Positions 1 through 6,214 of a stretch of 8,483 bases of DNA are shown piece after piece; position 1 is the stretch's first letter, and each line of letters opens with the position of its first letter. The notes under the pieces are model-generated. The model was not told the origin of the DNA and made no database searches. It was given only the letters and a program-made list of their open reading frames with translations. Made by a program: the position numbers and the translations under genes. The DNA comes from Dehalococcoidia bacterium (lineage in GTDB: Bacteria > Chloroflexota > Dehalococcoidia > SM23-28-2 > RBG-16-64-32): the NCBI GenBank assembly GCA_030690405.1, contig JAUYGU010000074.1, positions 1-8,483 of the forward strand, read 5' to 3'.

Positions 1-26
1 CAATGGAGCAACTTTCTAGGGCCACT

Positions 27-98
27 GTAGCTGCAGACCTTCAGGTCTGCACAGGCAGGGCTGCCCGGGCGGGCCCGTCGGGGAAGCCCTGTAGCTAC
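27..98. repeat. Palindromic intergenic repeat, two hairpins
   Basis: Downstream of leuA there are two adjacent hairpins. The first is GCAGACC / GGTCTGC (33-39 and 44-50) around a TTCA loop. The second has CAGGGCT (56-62) pairing with AGCCCTG (85-91). The unit is bracketed by GTAGCT at 28-33 and the palindrome GTAGCTAC at 91-98. The layout resembles the double hairpin at 3725-3760, which also uses a CC-TTCA-GG stem-loop followed by a CAGGC..GCCTG stem. This suggests a dispersed palindromic repeat family rather than a simple terminator. There is no T-run on either side. Family membership is inferred from these two copies only. Confidence 0.5.
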
Positions 99-126
99 GG
101 CCTTCTCTAATCAGGATACGGCGGCG

Positions 127-148
127 AGAGCGAAACCGCCATCGCTCT
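127..148 (-). terminator. Possible weak hairpin terminator after leuA
   Basis: Fifteen bases past the leuA stop the minus strand has a 7-bp stem, AGAGCGA (142-148) pairing with TCGCTCT (127-133), with an 8-base loop. No U-tract follows, so it is not a canonical intrinsic terminator. It might stabilise the 3' end or be incidental. The operon could also continue left of the window to other leu genes. Confidence 0.2.
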
Positions 149-162
149 ATCGGCGGAGTGCG

Positions 163-1716
163 CTACGGGTTCGCCCACACCTCCTGCTGCTCCCGCGGCA
201 TGTGCGCGAGCAGCCGGTTGAGGGCGTTGAGGAGCGCCTTCGCGGAGGCGACCACGATGTCCGTATCGGCCGCGCGGCCGACGAACGTCCGGTCCGCCGC
301 CTCGATGCGCACCGTGACCTCGCCCTGGGCGTCGATCCCCTCCGTCACGCTGTTCACGGTGTACTCCACGAGCTGGTTCGGCACGCCGATGAGGCCGTTG
401 ATCGCCCGGTAGGACGCGTCCACCGGCCCGGTGCCCGTGGAGGTCGTCTCCGCCATTTTCCCCTCCGGCCCGATGATCCGCACGGTGGCCGTCGGTACCA
501 GGCGGTTGCCGCAGGAAACCTGCAGCAGGTCCAGCTTGTACACATCCTCCACCGTCCGCCGCTCCTCGGACACCAGCGCGTCCAGGTCGCGGTCGTCGAT
601 CTCACCCTTCTTGTCGGCCAGCTCCTTGAAGGTGACGAACACGCGGTCCATCTCTTCGGAGGTGATCTCGTAGCCCAGCTCGTCCAGGCGGGACTTGAGG
701 CCGTGGCGGCCGGAGTTCTTGTTGAGGACGATCATGCCGCCGCGGCTGAGGCCGATGTCGCGCGCGTCGATGATCTCGTAGGTCTCGCGCAGCTTGGTAA
801 TCCCGTGCTGGTGGATGCCCGACTGGTGGCGGAAGGCGTTGGCGCCGACGATCGCCTTGTTGGGCTGGATGGACATGCCGGTGAGTTGCGAGACCAGCCG
901 GCTGGTGCGATGGATCTGCGTCGTGTCGACGTTAGTGGTGAGGTCGAAGAAGTCGCTCCGTGTCTTGATCGCCATCACCACCTCCTCCAGGGAGGCGTTG
1001 CCCGCCCGCTCGCCGATGCCGTTGACACACGTCTCCACCTGGCGGGCACCCGCGCGCACGGCGGCCAGGCTGTTGCCGACGGCCAGGCCGAGGTCGTTGT
1101 GGCAGTGAACGGAGATCACCGCCTTGTGGATGTTCGGGACCTTCTCCTGTATCTGGCGGATGAACTCTCCGAACTCCTCCGGGATGGCGTAGCCTACGGT
1201 GTCCGGGATATTGACCGTCGTCGCGCCCGCCTCGATGCACTCCGTGAGCATGCGGAACACGTACTCCGGCTCGGAGCGGGTGGCGTCCATGGGCGAGAAC
1301 TCCACGTCCGAGCAGTACTTCGCGGCGCGGGCCACCTGCGACCGCGCCATCTCCAGCACCTGCTCACGGTCCTTCTCCAGCTGGTGGAGTATGTGGATAT
1401 CGGATGCGGAGAGGAATACGTGGATGCGGGGCTGGGCGGCGTGCTTCACGGCGTCCCAGCAGGCGTCGACGTCGCCGGCGACGGCGCGGGCGAGGCCGGC
1501 GATGGCGGTGCCGCGTACCTCCTTGGCGATGGCGGTGACGGACTCGAAGTCGCCGGGCGACGAGGCCGGGAAGCCGGCCTCGATGAAGTCGACCCGCATC
1601 TTCTCCAGGGCGCGCGCTATCTCCAGCTTCTCGTTCGTGCCCATCGCGACGCCCGGCGACTGCTCGCCGTCGCGCAGCGTGGTGTCGAAAATCAGTACCT
1701 TGTCTTCGCTTGTCAT
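163..1716 (-). CDS. leuA: 2-isopropylmalate synthase
   Basis: LeuA condenses acetyl-CoA with 2-ketoisovalerate, the committed step to leucine, in the cytosol. The 517-residue length matches full bacterial LeuA. The HMGL-like TIM barrel starts with DTTLRDGEQSPG (residues 11-22). Metal ligands are visible as D11, H204 and H206 in HCHND, and N240 in NGIGERAGN. HQSGIHQHG lies at 297-305. The C-terminal allosteric/dimer domain runs from about residue 395 and includes GTGPVDASYRAI (428-439), so leucine feedback inhibition is expected. The ATG has GGAGG (1725-1729) eight bases upstream. It is the last gene of the ilv cluster in the window. Citramalate or homocitrate synthase are family alternatives, but the LeuA-type C-terminal domain and ilv context favour LeuA. 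Confidence 0.95.
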   Translation of the reverse strand: MTSEDKVLIFDTTLRDGEQSPGVAMGTNEKLEIARALEKMRVDFIEAGFPASSPGDFESVTAIAKEVRGTAIAGLARAVAGDVDACWDAVKHAAQPRIHVFLSASDIHILHQLEKDREQVLEMARSQVARAAKYCSDVEFSPMDATRSEPEYVFRMLTECIEAGATTVNIPDTVGYAIPEEFGEFIRQIQEKVPNIHKAVISVHCHNDLGLAVGNSLAAVRAGARQVETCVNGIGERAGNASLEEVVMAIKTRSDFFDLTTNVDTTQIHRTSRLVSQLTGMSIQPNKAIVGANAFRHQSGIHQHGITKLRETYEIIDARDIGLSRGGMIVLNKNSGRHGLKSRLDELGYEITSEEMDRVFVTFKELADKKGEIDDRDLDALVSEERRTVEDVYKLDLLQVSCGNRLVPTATVRIIGPEGKMAETTSTGTGPVDASYRAINGLIGVPNQLVEYTVNSVTEGIDAQGEVTVRIEAADRTFVGRAADTDIVVASAKALLNALNRLLAHMPREQQEVWANP

Positions 1717-1755
1717 CTCCTCAACCTCCGTATGTAGAACGCAATACGTTACCGG

Positions 1756-1792
1756 GCTGGCCCTCCCCCGATGACGATCGGGGAGGGCCGGC
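1756..1792. repeat. Strong intergenic palindrome upstream of leuA
   Basis: GGCCCTCCCCCGAT (1759-1772) pairs with ATCGGGGAGGGCC (1777-1789) with one bulged C and a GACG loop. The stem extends outward through GCT (1756-1758) and GGC (1790-1792) using one G-U pair, giving about 16 bp. It lies 40 bases before the leuA start. No U-run follows on the minus strand, so a classic terminator is unlikely. It could be a dispersed palindromic repeat or an mRNA processing or stability element between the lipoprotein-like ORF and leuA. Confidence 0.6.
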
Positions 1793-1839
1793 TAAGGTTG
1801 AGGGGGAAGCGGCGCTGACTCATGTTCAATGCGTTTCCT

Positions 1840-2055
1840 CTAATCGCCACGTTGGGGAGTGTAGAGCGGGTCAAACGGATTGTAATGAATCCCCGCCTCA
1901 TCGCAGGCCTCGAGTGTTTCCAATAATTCTTGCCGTTTCTTCTGCGATAGTTCAGTACCCGAAACGTCAGCCGCAATCTTTTTATTCAGTGCGTCACTGC
2001 ACTCCTGCACCGTCAGGCGGTCGCCGCCGCCGCAGGCGGCCGCCACAGCGATCAA
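1840..2055 (-). CDS. Small putative lipoprotein, function unknown
   Basis: I do not recognise the family. The ORF ends PLYTPQRGD and has a charged, probably helical body (ELSQKKRQELLETLEAC) with two cysteines besides the putative lipobox. From the TTG at 2053-2055 it gives 71 residues beginning MIAVAAACGGGD, which looks like the end of a lipoprotein signal peptide (VAAAC, glycine-rich linker). The open frame continues upstream from the TTG to the stop of the ferritin-like gene. That extra stretch reads LPKGSAGLLAAAL, supplying a charged N-region and hydrophobic core. No ATG or GTG exists there; a CTG at 2089-2091 would make the full signal peptide. The start is therefore uncertain. It follows the ferritin-like gene closely in the same frame, suggesting coupled expression. 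Surface lipid anchoring is inferred. Confidence 0.5.
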   Translation of the reverse strand: MIAVAAACGGGDRLTVQECSDALNKKIAADVSGTELSQKKRQELLETLEACDEAGIHYNPFDPLYTPQRGD

Positions 2056-2094
2056 GGCAGCCGCCAGTAGGCCCGCGCTTCCTTTGGGCAGTCC

Positions 2095-2517
2095 CTACTT
2101 CCCCAGCAGCGTCTCCAGGCTGTTCGCGTGCTCCTCGGTCTCGCCGAGGATCTCCTCCAACAGGCGGCGCGTCACCGGGTCGTCCTCCGCCTCGGCCATC
2201 TTCACCAGCTTCTTGTACATCTCGATCGCGTCGTACTCCAGCTTCAGGTTGTCGTCCACCATCTTCTTCAGGTCGCCGCCGATCTTGATAAGACCCACCG
2301 CGGTCGTCGGCACACCGCCCAGCAGGTCGATGCGCTCAGCGATGCTGTAGGCGTGCTTCATCTCCACCATGGAGAGATCCTTGAACATGGCGGCGATGCC
2401 CGGGCTCTCCATCCCGCGGGCCAGGATATGGTCCCACAGGTACTGGATGATGGAGGCCAGCTCCTCCGTGAGGGCCTCGTTCAGGGCTTCGATAAATCTG
2501 GAGCTTGCCTTCGGCAT
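2095..2517 (-). CDS. Bacterioferritin-like ferritin-superfamily protein
   Basis: The 140-residue protein aligns by eye with the four-helix bundle of bacterioferritin, though slightly shorter than the usual 155-160. Helix 1 has E19 in EELASIIQYL. Helix 2 has E52 and H55 in VEMKH, with M53 at the position of the Bfr haem-ligand methionine. Helix 3 has E94 in LKLEYDAIEMY. Helix 4 has H130 in ETEEHANSLE. In this alignment the usual helix-4 Glu of E-x-x-H is T127, with E126 and E128 flanking it, so the di-iron site may be altered. Likely role: iron storage or ferroxidase/peroxide detoxification. The ATG has a near-perfect AAGGAGGT (2523-2530), and ilvC ends only 18 bases upstream. IlvD is an Fe-S enzyme, so an iron link to the operon is conceivable but inferred. 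Other ferritin-like families (Dps, rubrerythrin-type) fit less well. Confidence 0.82.
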   Translation of the reverse strand: MPKASSRFIEALNEALTEELASIIQYLWDHILARGMESPGIAAMFKDLSMVEMKHAYSIAERIDLLGGVPTTAVGLIKIGGDLKKMVDDNLKLEYDAIEMYKKLVKMAEAEDDPVTRRLLEEILGETEEHANSLETLLGK

Positions 2518-2535
2518 TCGAGACCTCCTTCTACG

Positions 2536-3693
2536 TCAGTGAGACTGGTCCTGCGACTCGCGCTGCCACCACGGACGGTCGCTTGTGGATTCGGGGGGAG
2601 TCACCCCCAGACCCCCGGCAAAGGGGCTAGGCTCCTCCGCACCCTCCGGGCTCGTGTGGGACGTCATCCGCTCATCCGTTCCCGTATCCGTTGTCGGTCC
2701 CGCTTTCTGGAGCCAGGGCATCATCCCCCGCAGCTGCCTGCCCACCTGCTCGATCGGGTGCTCGGCGTTCTGCCTGCGCAGGGCCATGAAGCTGGGGCGC
2801 CCGGCCTGGTTCTCCAGGATCCACTCGCGGGCGAAGGAGCCGGACTGGATGTTGCCCAGGATCTGCTTCATCGACTGCTTCACGTGATCGTCGATCACCT
2901 TGGGGCCGCGGGTGTAGTCCCCGTACTCGGCGGTGTCGGAGATGGAGTAGCGCATGTAGGACATGCCGCCCTCGTGCATCAGGTCCACCAGCAGCTTCAG
3001 CTCGTGCATGCATTCGAAGTAGGCGATCTCCGGCTGGTAGCCCGCGGCCACCAGCGTCTCGAAGGCGGCCTTGACCAGGGCGGTGACGCCGCCGCAGAGG
3101 ACCGTCTGCTCGCCGAAAAGGTCCGTCTCCGTCTCCTCGGCGAACGTCGTCTCCAGCACGCCGGCGCGGGCGCAGCCGACGCCTTTGGCGTAGGCGAGGG
3201 CGGTCTCCCGCGCCGTCTCGGTCGCGTTCTGGTGGACGGCAAGGAGCGCCGGTACGCCCAGGCCGCCGGTGAACAGCTCTCGCATGCGGTGACCGGGCGC
3301 CTTGGGCGCGATCATCGTCACGTCCACGTCCGGCGGCGGCTGGATCTGGCCGTAGTGGATGTTGAAGCCGTGGGCGAACATCAGCATCTTGCCGGCGCTG
3401 AGACCGCGCTCGACGCTCTCGTAGTAGACCTGGCGCTGCGCCTGGTCCGGCACCAGCATCATGATGATGTCCGCTTCCCGCGCCACCTCCTCCACCGTGC
3501 CCACGCGCAGGCCGGCATCCTGGGCCAGCTGCCAGGACTTGGAGCCCGTGTGCAGACCGACCATCACGTTGCAGCCGTTATCGCGCAGGTTGAGGGCGTG
3601 GGCGTGCCCCTGCGACCCGAAGCCCATGATCCCGATGGTCCTCCCCTTGATCAGCTCCAGGTTGGCGTCGCTCTCGTAAAAGATTCTGGCCAT
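2536..3693 (-). CDS. ilvC: Ketol-acid reductoisomerase (class I) with C-terminal extension
   Basis: IlvC isomerises and reduces 2-acetolactate or acetohydroxybutyrate using NAD(P)H and Mg2+. The Rossmann motif GFGSQG is at 24-29 and the cofactor loop [11 protein letters not shown] follows from residue 47. Active-site residues visible are H108 in [11 protein letters not shown]131 in PKAPGH, D191 and E195 in DLFGE, E227 and E231 in FECMHE, and S252 in [17 protein letters not shown] replaces the commoner PKGPGH. The class I core ends near [10 protein letters not shown] (321-330). Residues 331-385 form a Pro/Ser/Gly/Glu-rich tail absent from typical 330-340-residue enzymes, partly encoded by palindromic DNA. 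The start is supported by AAGGAGA (3699-3705). ilvN lies 111 bases upstream and the ferritin-like gene 18 bases downstream. Confidence 0.96.
   Translation of the reverse strand: MARIFYESDANLELIKGRTIGIMGFGSQGHAHALNLRDNGCNVMVGLHTGSKSWQLAQDAGLRVGTVEEVAREADIIMMLVPDQAQRQVYYESVERGLSAGKMLMFAHGFNIHYGQIQPPPDVDVTMIAPKAPGHRMRELFTGGLGVPALLAVHQNATETARETALAYAKGVGCARAGVLETTFAEETETDLFGEQTVLCGGVTALVKAAFETLVAAGYQPEIAYFECMHELKLLVDLMHEGGMSYMRYSISDTAEYGDYTRGPKVIDDHVKQSMKQILGNIQSGSFAREWILENQAGRPSFMALRRQNAEHPIEQVGRQLRGMMPWLQKAGPTTDTGTDERMTSHTSPEGAEEPSPFAGGLGVTPPESTSDRPWWQRESQDQSH
2593..2626. repeat. Palindromic repeat-like DNA inside the ilvC 3' end
   Basis: Two small back-to-back hairpins lie inside the ilvC tail: GGGGG (2594-2598) with CCCCC (2604-2608), and CCCCC (2612-2616) with GGGG (2623-2626). 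On the minus strand the stretch encodes [14 protein letters not shown]. The encoded string and the G/C-run palindromes have the feel of a dispersed extragenic repeat that has been read through. This is pattern recognition without a second copy in the window. Confidence 0.4.
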
Positions 3694-3724
3694 CAGTGTC
3701 TCCTTAGCTAATCCATTCCGGTGG

Positions 3725-3760
3725 GTCAGCCTTCAGGCTGACGACAGGCTAAAGCCTGTC
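3725..3760. repeat. Tandem palindromes between ilvN and ilvC
   Basis: Two perfect hairpins stand side by side in the 111-base ilvN-ilvC gap: GTCAGCC-TTCA-GGCTGAC (3725-3742) and GACAGGC-TAAA-GCCTGTC (3743-3760). Neither is followed by a U-run. They look like a dispersed double-hairpin repeat related in design to 27-98. In an operon mRNA they could act as a stability or processing element that sets ilvC level apart from ilvBN. Confidence 0.65.
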
Positions 3761-3804
3761 CTACTGGGACAAGTCCAAGTTCTCAAGCGCCATGCCATCG
3801 CCCT

Positions 3805-4374
3805 CTACTTCGCTGAATACGGCGGTTCGAAGCCCTGGTACCGCTCCGGCTCCTCGTGCTCCTCCTGCGGGTGCGAGACCTCGGAGCCCCGCAGCATCGC
3901 CACGCGGCCCGTGCGCACCAGCTCGATCACCTCGAAGTCCGCCAGCAGGGCGATGAACGATTCGATCTTCTCCTCGTCGCCGGTAATCTCCACGATCACG
4001 GAGTCCGGCCCCACGTCCACCATCTCGGCGTTGAAGATGTTCACCAGCTCGATGATCTGGCTCCGGTTGCTCGTATTCGCGCGTACCTTCACCATCGCCA
4101 TCTCGCGGCTGATCATGCTCTCCGCCGAGATGTCGCGGATGTTCACGACCTCTATCAGCTTATCGACCTGCTTGACGACCTGCTCGGCGTCCGTGTCGGC
4201 GTCGACGACGAAGGTCATGCGGGAGAGCCCCGGCGTCTCCGAATGGCCGACGGCGAGGCTCTCGATGTTGAAGCCACGCTGGCGCCACTTGGAGGCGATC
4301 CGGTTGAGGACGCCGGGCCGGTCCTCCACCAGGGCGATGATCGTATGCTTCTGGACGCTGTTTCGCTCGTTCAC
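3805..4374 (-). CDS. ilvN: Acetolactate synthase regulatory (small) subunit
   Basis: This is the regulatory subunit of acetohydroxyacid synthase; it activates IlvB and usually mediates valine feedback inhibition. The N-terminal ACT domain spans about residues 10-82, with HTIIALVEDRPGVLNRIA (10-27) and the glycine-containing FNIESLAVG (35-43). The second, ACT-like C-terminal domain spans about 90-162. At 189 residues it is a little longer than the usual 160-180, owing to an acidic tail after about residue 162 (HPQEEHEEPERYQGF). The start is GTG, and its first two bases overlap the ilvB TGA stop (GTGA, 4371-4374), so translation is probably coupled. GGGGGTGAG just upstream is a modest ribosome-binding site, which fits coupling. 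Confidence 0.95.
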   Translation of the reverse strand: MNERNSVQKHTIIALVEDRPGVLNRIASKWRQRGFNIESLAVGHSETPGLSRMTFVVDADTDAEQVVKQVDKLIEVVNIRDISAESMISREMAMVKVRANTSNRSQIIELVNIFNAEMVDVGPDSVIVEITGDEEKIESFIALLADFEVIELVRTGRVAMLRGSEVSHPQEEHEEPERYQGFEPPYSAK

Positions 4375-6080
4375 GTTCTCACCCCCACCCGTTCGTCCTC
4401 GAAGACCGGCAGGTCAATCGTCTCGTCAAGGGCGGCGCCCGCGGGCACCATGGGGAAGACGTTCTCGTCCTCTTTGACCTGGAAATCGCAGACGACGGGG
4501 CCCGGGTGGGCGATCGCCTGCTGGATGACGGGCTCTACCTCCTCTTTGCGGGCGGCCCTGAGGCCGAGGATGCCGAACGCCTCCGCCAGCTTGACGAAGT
4601 CCGGGTTGGCCATGGGCGTGGCGACTACGTTGTTGCGGTAGAACAGCTCCTGCCACTGGCGCACCATGCCCAGGTAGCTGTTGTTGATGATCGCGAACTT
4701 GATCGGCCAGCCGTACTCGGCGATCGTCGCCAGCTCCTGCATCGTCATCTGGAAGCCACCGTCACCGCAGACGGACCAGACCAGCTCGCCGGGCTTCGCC
4801 GCCTGGACTCCCATCGCGGCCGGCACCTCGAAGCCCATCGTGCCCAGGCCGCCGGAGGTGACGAACGAGTTCGGCTTGTCGTACCAGAAGTACTGCGCCG
4901 CCCACATCTGGTGCTGGCCGACACCGGTAACGATGTAGCAGTCGCCGCCCGTCGCCTCGTACAGCTTCTGGATCACGTACTGCGGCAGCACATCCGGCGT
5001 CTCGCGGATCGTGATCGAGGGGTGGGCCCGCTTGAGCTCATCGAGCCGGGCGAACCAATCGGGTCGCTCAACATGCTTGACCTGCTTGTTGAGCTCCCGC
5101 AGGCAGGTGCGGGCGTCGCCCTGGAGGGTAGCCGCGGGGCGCACGTTCTTGCCGATCTCCGCCGGGTCTATCTCGATATGGACGATCTTCGCGTTGGGGG
5201 CGAAGTCCTTCAGCCGGCCCGTCACACGGTCGTCGAACCGCATGCCGACGCCGATGATGAGGTCGGACTCCTGGATCGCGATGTTGTTCCAGTACATGCC
5301 GTGCATGCCGGGCATCCCCAGGTACAGCGGGTGGGTCCCGGGAAAGCCGCTGATCCCCAGAAGCGTGGTGATGACGGGGACGTTCCCCTTCTCCGCCAGC
5401 TCCCGCACTTCGTGGTAGGCCTGGGAGATGATGACGCCGTGGCCGGAGAGGATCACCGGCCGCCGGGCCTCAGCGATCAGCTCCGCCGCCTTCGCGACCT
5501 CTTCCTTGTCCGGGTACAGACGCGGCCGGTACCCCTTCAGCTCAACCTTCTGCGGCCAGACGAACGGCGCCTTCTGCTGGAGGACATCCCGCGGGATGTC
5601 CACCAGCACCGGCCCCGGCCGGCCCGTAGAGGCGATGTGGAACGCTTCCCGCATGACCTTGGGGATCTCGTTCACGTCCAGCACGAGATAGCTGTGCTTG
5701 ACAATGGGGATGGTTATGCCGGTGATGTCCGCTTCCTGGAAGCCGTCGCGCCCCAGCAGGGCGGTGATCACCTGCCCCGTCACGCAGACCATGGGGACGG
5801 AGTCCATCCAGGCGTTGGCGATGCCGGTCACGATGTTGGTCGCCCCCGGACCGGACGTAGCGAAGCACACGCCTACTTTGCCCGACACGCGGGCGTAGGC
5901 GTCGGCGGCGTGAGCGGCCGCTTGCTCATGCTTCACCAGGTAGTGGCGTATCCTCGGGTGATAGTGAGGGATCTGGTCGTAAAGGGGCAGGTTAGCGCCC
6001 CCGGGAAGGCCGAAAATGTGCTCCGTCCCCTCCCTGACCAGGGACTCCATCACCATCTGGGCGCCGTTCAACTCCTCCAT
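4371..6080 (-). CDS. ilvB: Acetolactate synthase catalytic (large) subunit
   Basis: This thiamine diphosphate enzyme makes 2-acetolactate from two pyruvates, or acetohydroxybutyrate from pyruvate and 2-ketobutyrate. At 569 residues it has the full AHAS large-subunit length. The N-terminal PYR domain has the catalytic glutamate E52 in VKHEQAAAHAADAYAR and SGPGATN (76-82). The FAD-associated stretch GRDGFQEADITG (110-121) distinguishes AHAS from many other ThDP enzymes. The central domain includes GVGMRFDDRVTG (277-288). The C-terminal PP domain carries TSGGLGTMGFEVPAAMG (408-424), then the ThDP/Mg motif GDGGFQMT (439-446) through INN (465-467). The ATG has GGAGGAG (6088-6094) seven bases upstream. 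Its stop overlaps the ilvN start, consistent with holoenzyme assembly. Confidence 0.97.
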   Translation of the reverse strand: MEELNGAQMVMESLVREGTEHIFGLPGGANLPLYDQIPHYHPRIRHYLVKHEQAAAHAADAYARVSGKVGVCFATSGPGATNIVTGIANAWMDSVPMVCVTGQVITALLGRDGFQEADITGITIPIVKHSYLVLDVNEIPKVMREAFHIASTGRPGPVLVDIPRDVLQQKAPFVWPQKVELKGYRPRLYPDKEEVAKAAELIAEARRPVILSGHGVIISQAYHEVRELAEKGNVPVITTLLGISGFPGTHPLYLGMPGMHGMYWNNIAIQESDLIIGVGMRFDDRVTGRLKDFAPNAKIVHIEIDPAEIGKNVRPAATLQGDARTCLRELNKQVKHVERPDWFARLDELKRAHPSITIRETPDVLPQYVIQKLYEATGGDCYIVTGVGQHQMWAAQYFWYDKPNSFVTSGGLGTMGFEVPAAMGVQAAKPGELVWSVCGDGGFQMTMQELATIAEYGWPIKFAIINNSYLGMVRQWQELFYRNNVVATPMANPDFVKLAEAFGILGLRAARKEEVEPVIQQAIAHPGPVVCDFQVKEDENVFPMVPAGAALDETIDLPVFEDERVGVRT

Positions 6081-6138
6081 CGCTACACTCCTCCAGACTC
6101 GGTTCGAGCCATTAGTGTTACATTCGTGGGTCGATTAC

Positions 6139-6172
6139 TATCCGCATACGGCCTCCACAGAGGCCGCGGATA
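6139..6172. repeat. Hairpin in the ilvD-ilvB intergenic gap
   Basis: TATCCGC (6139-6145) pairs with GCGGATA (6166-6172), and inside it GGCCTC (6150-6155) pairs with GAGGCC (6160-6165) around a CACA loop. ATAC (6146-6149) is bulged on one side. It sits in the 134-base gap between the ilvD stop and the ilvB start. No U-run follows on the minus strand. I see no promoter that would make ilvB independent, so a processing or stability element or a simple repeat is the best reading. Confidence 0.45.
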
Positions 6173-6214
6173 CAGCCCACGCGCCGTGCGTCCGAGTCTG
6201 CTTCGCCGTCACGT

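Noticed and set aside
127..148. Canonical intrinsic terminator after leuA
   Set aside because: The stem is short and no U-tract follows, so it is listed only as a weak possibility.
202..1737. Long plus-strand ORF opposite leuA
   Set aside because: It is the antisense shadow of leuA in GC-rich DNA; the product is rich in V, R, H, G and D with no recognisable motif, while the minus strand encodes an intact LeuA.
1749..1976. Minus-strand 75-codon ORF before leuA
   Set aside because: It overlaps the lipoprotein-like ORF in another frame, runs through the strong hairpin, and looks like chance coding.
2128..3711. Plus-strand ORF opposite ilvC and the ferritin-like gene
   Set aside because: It spans two convincing minus-strand genes and has no motifs of its own.
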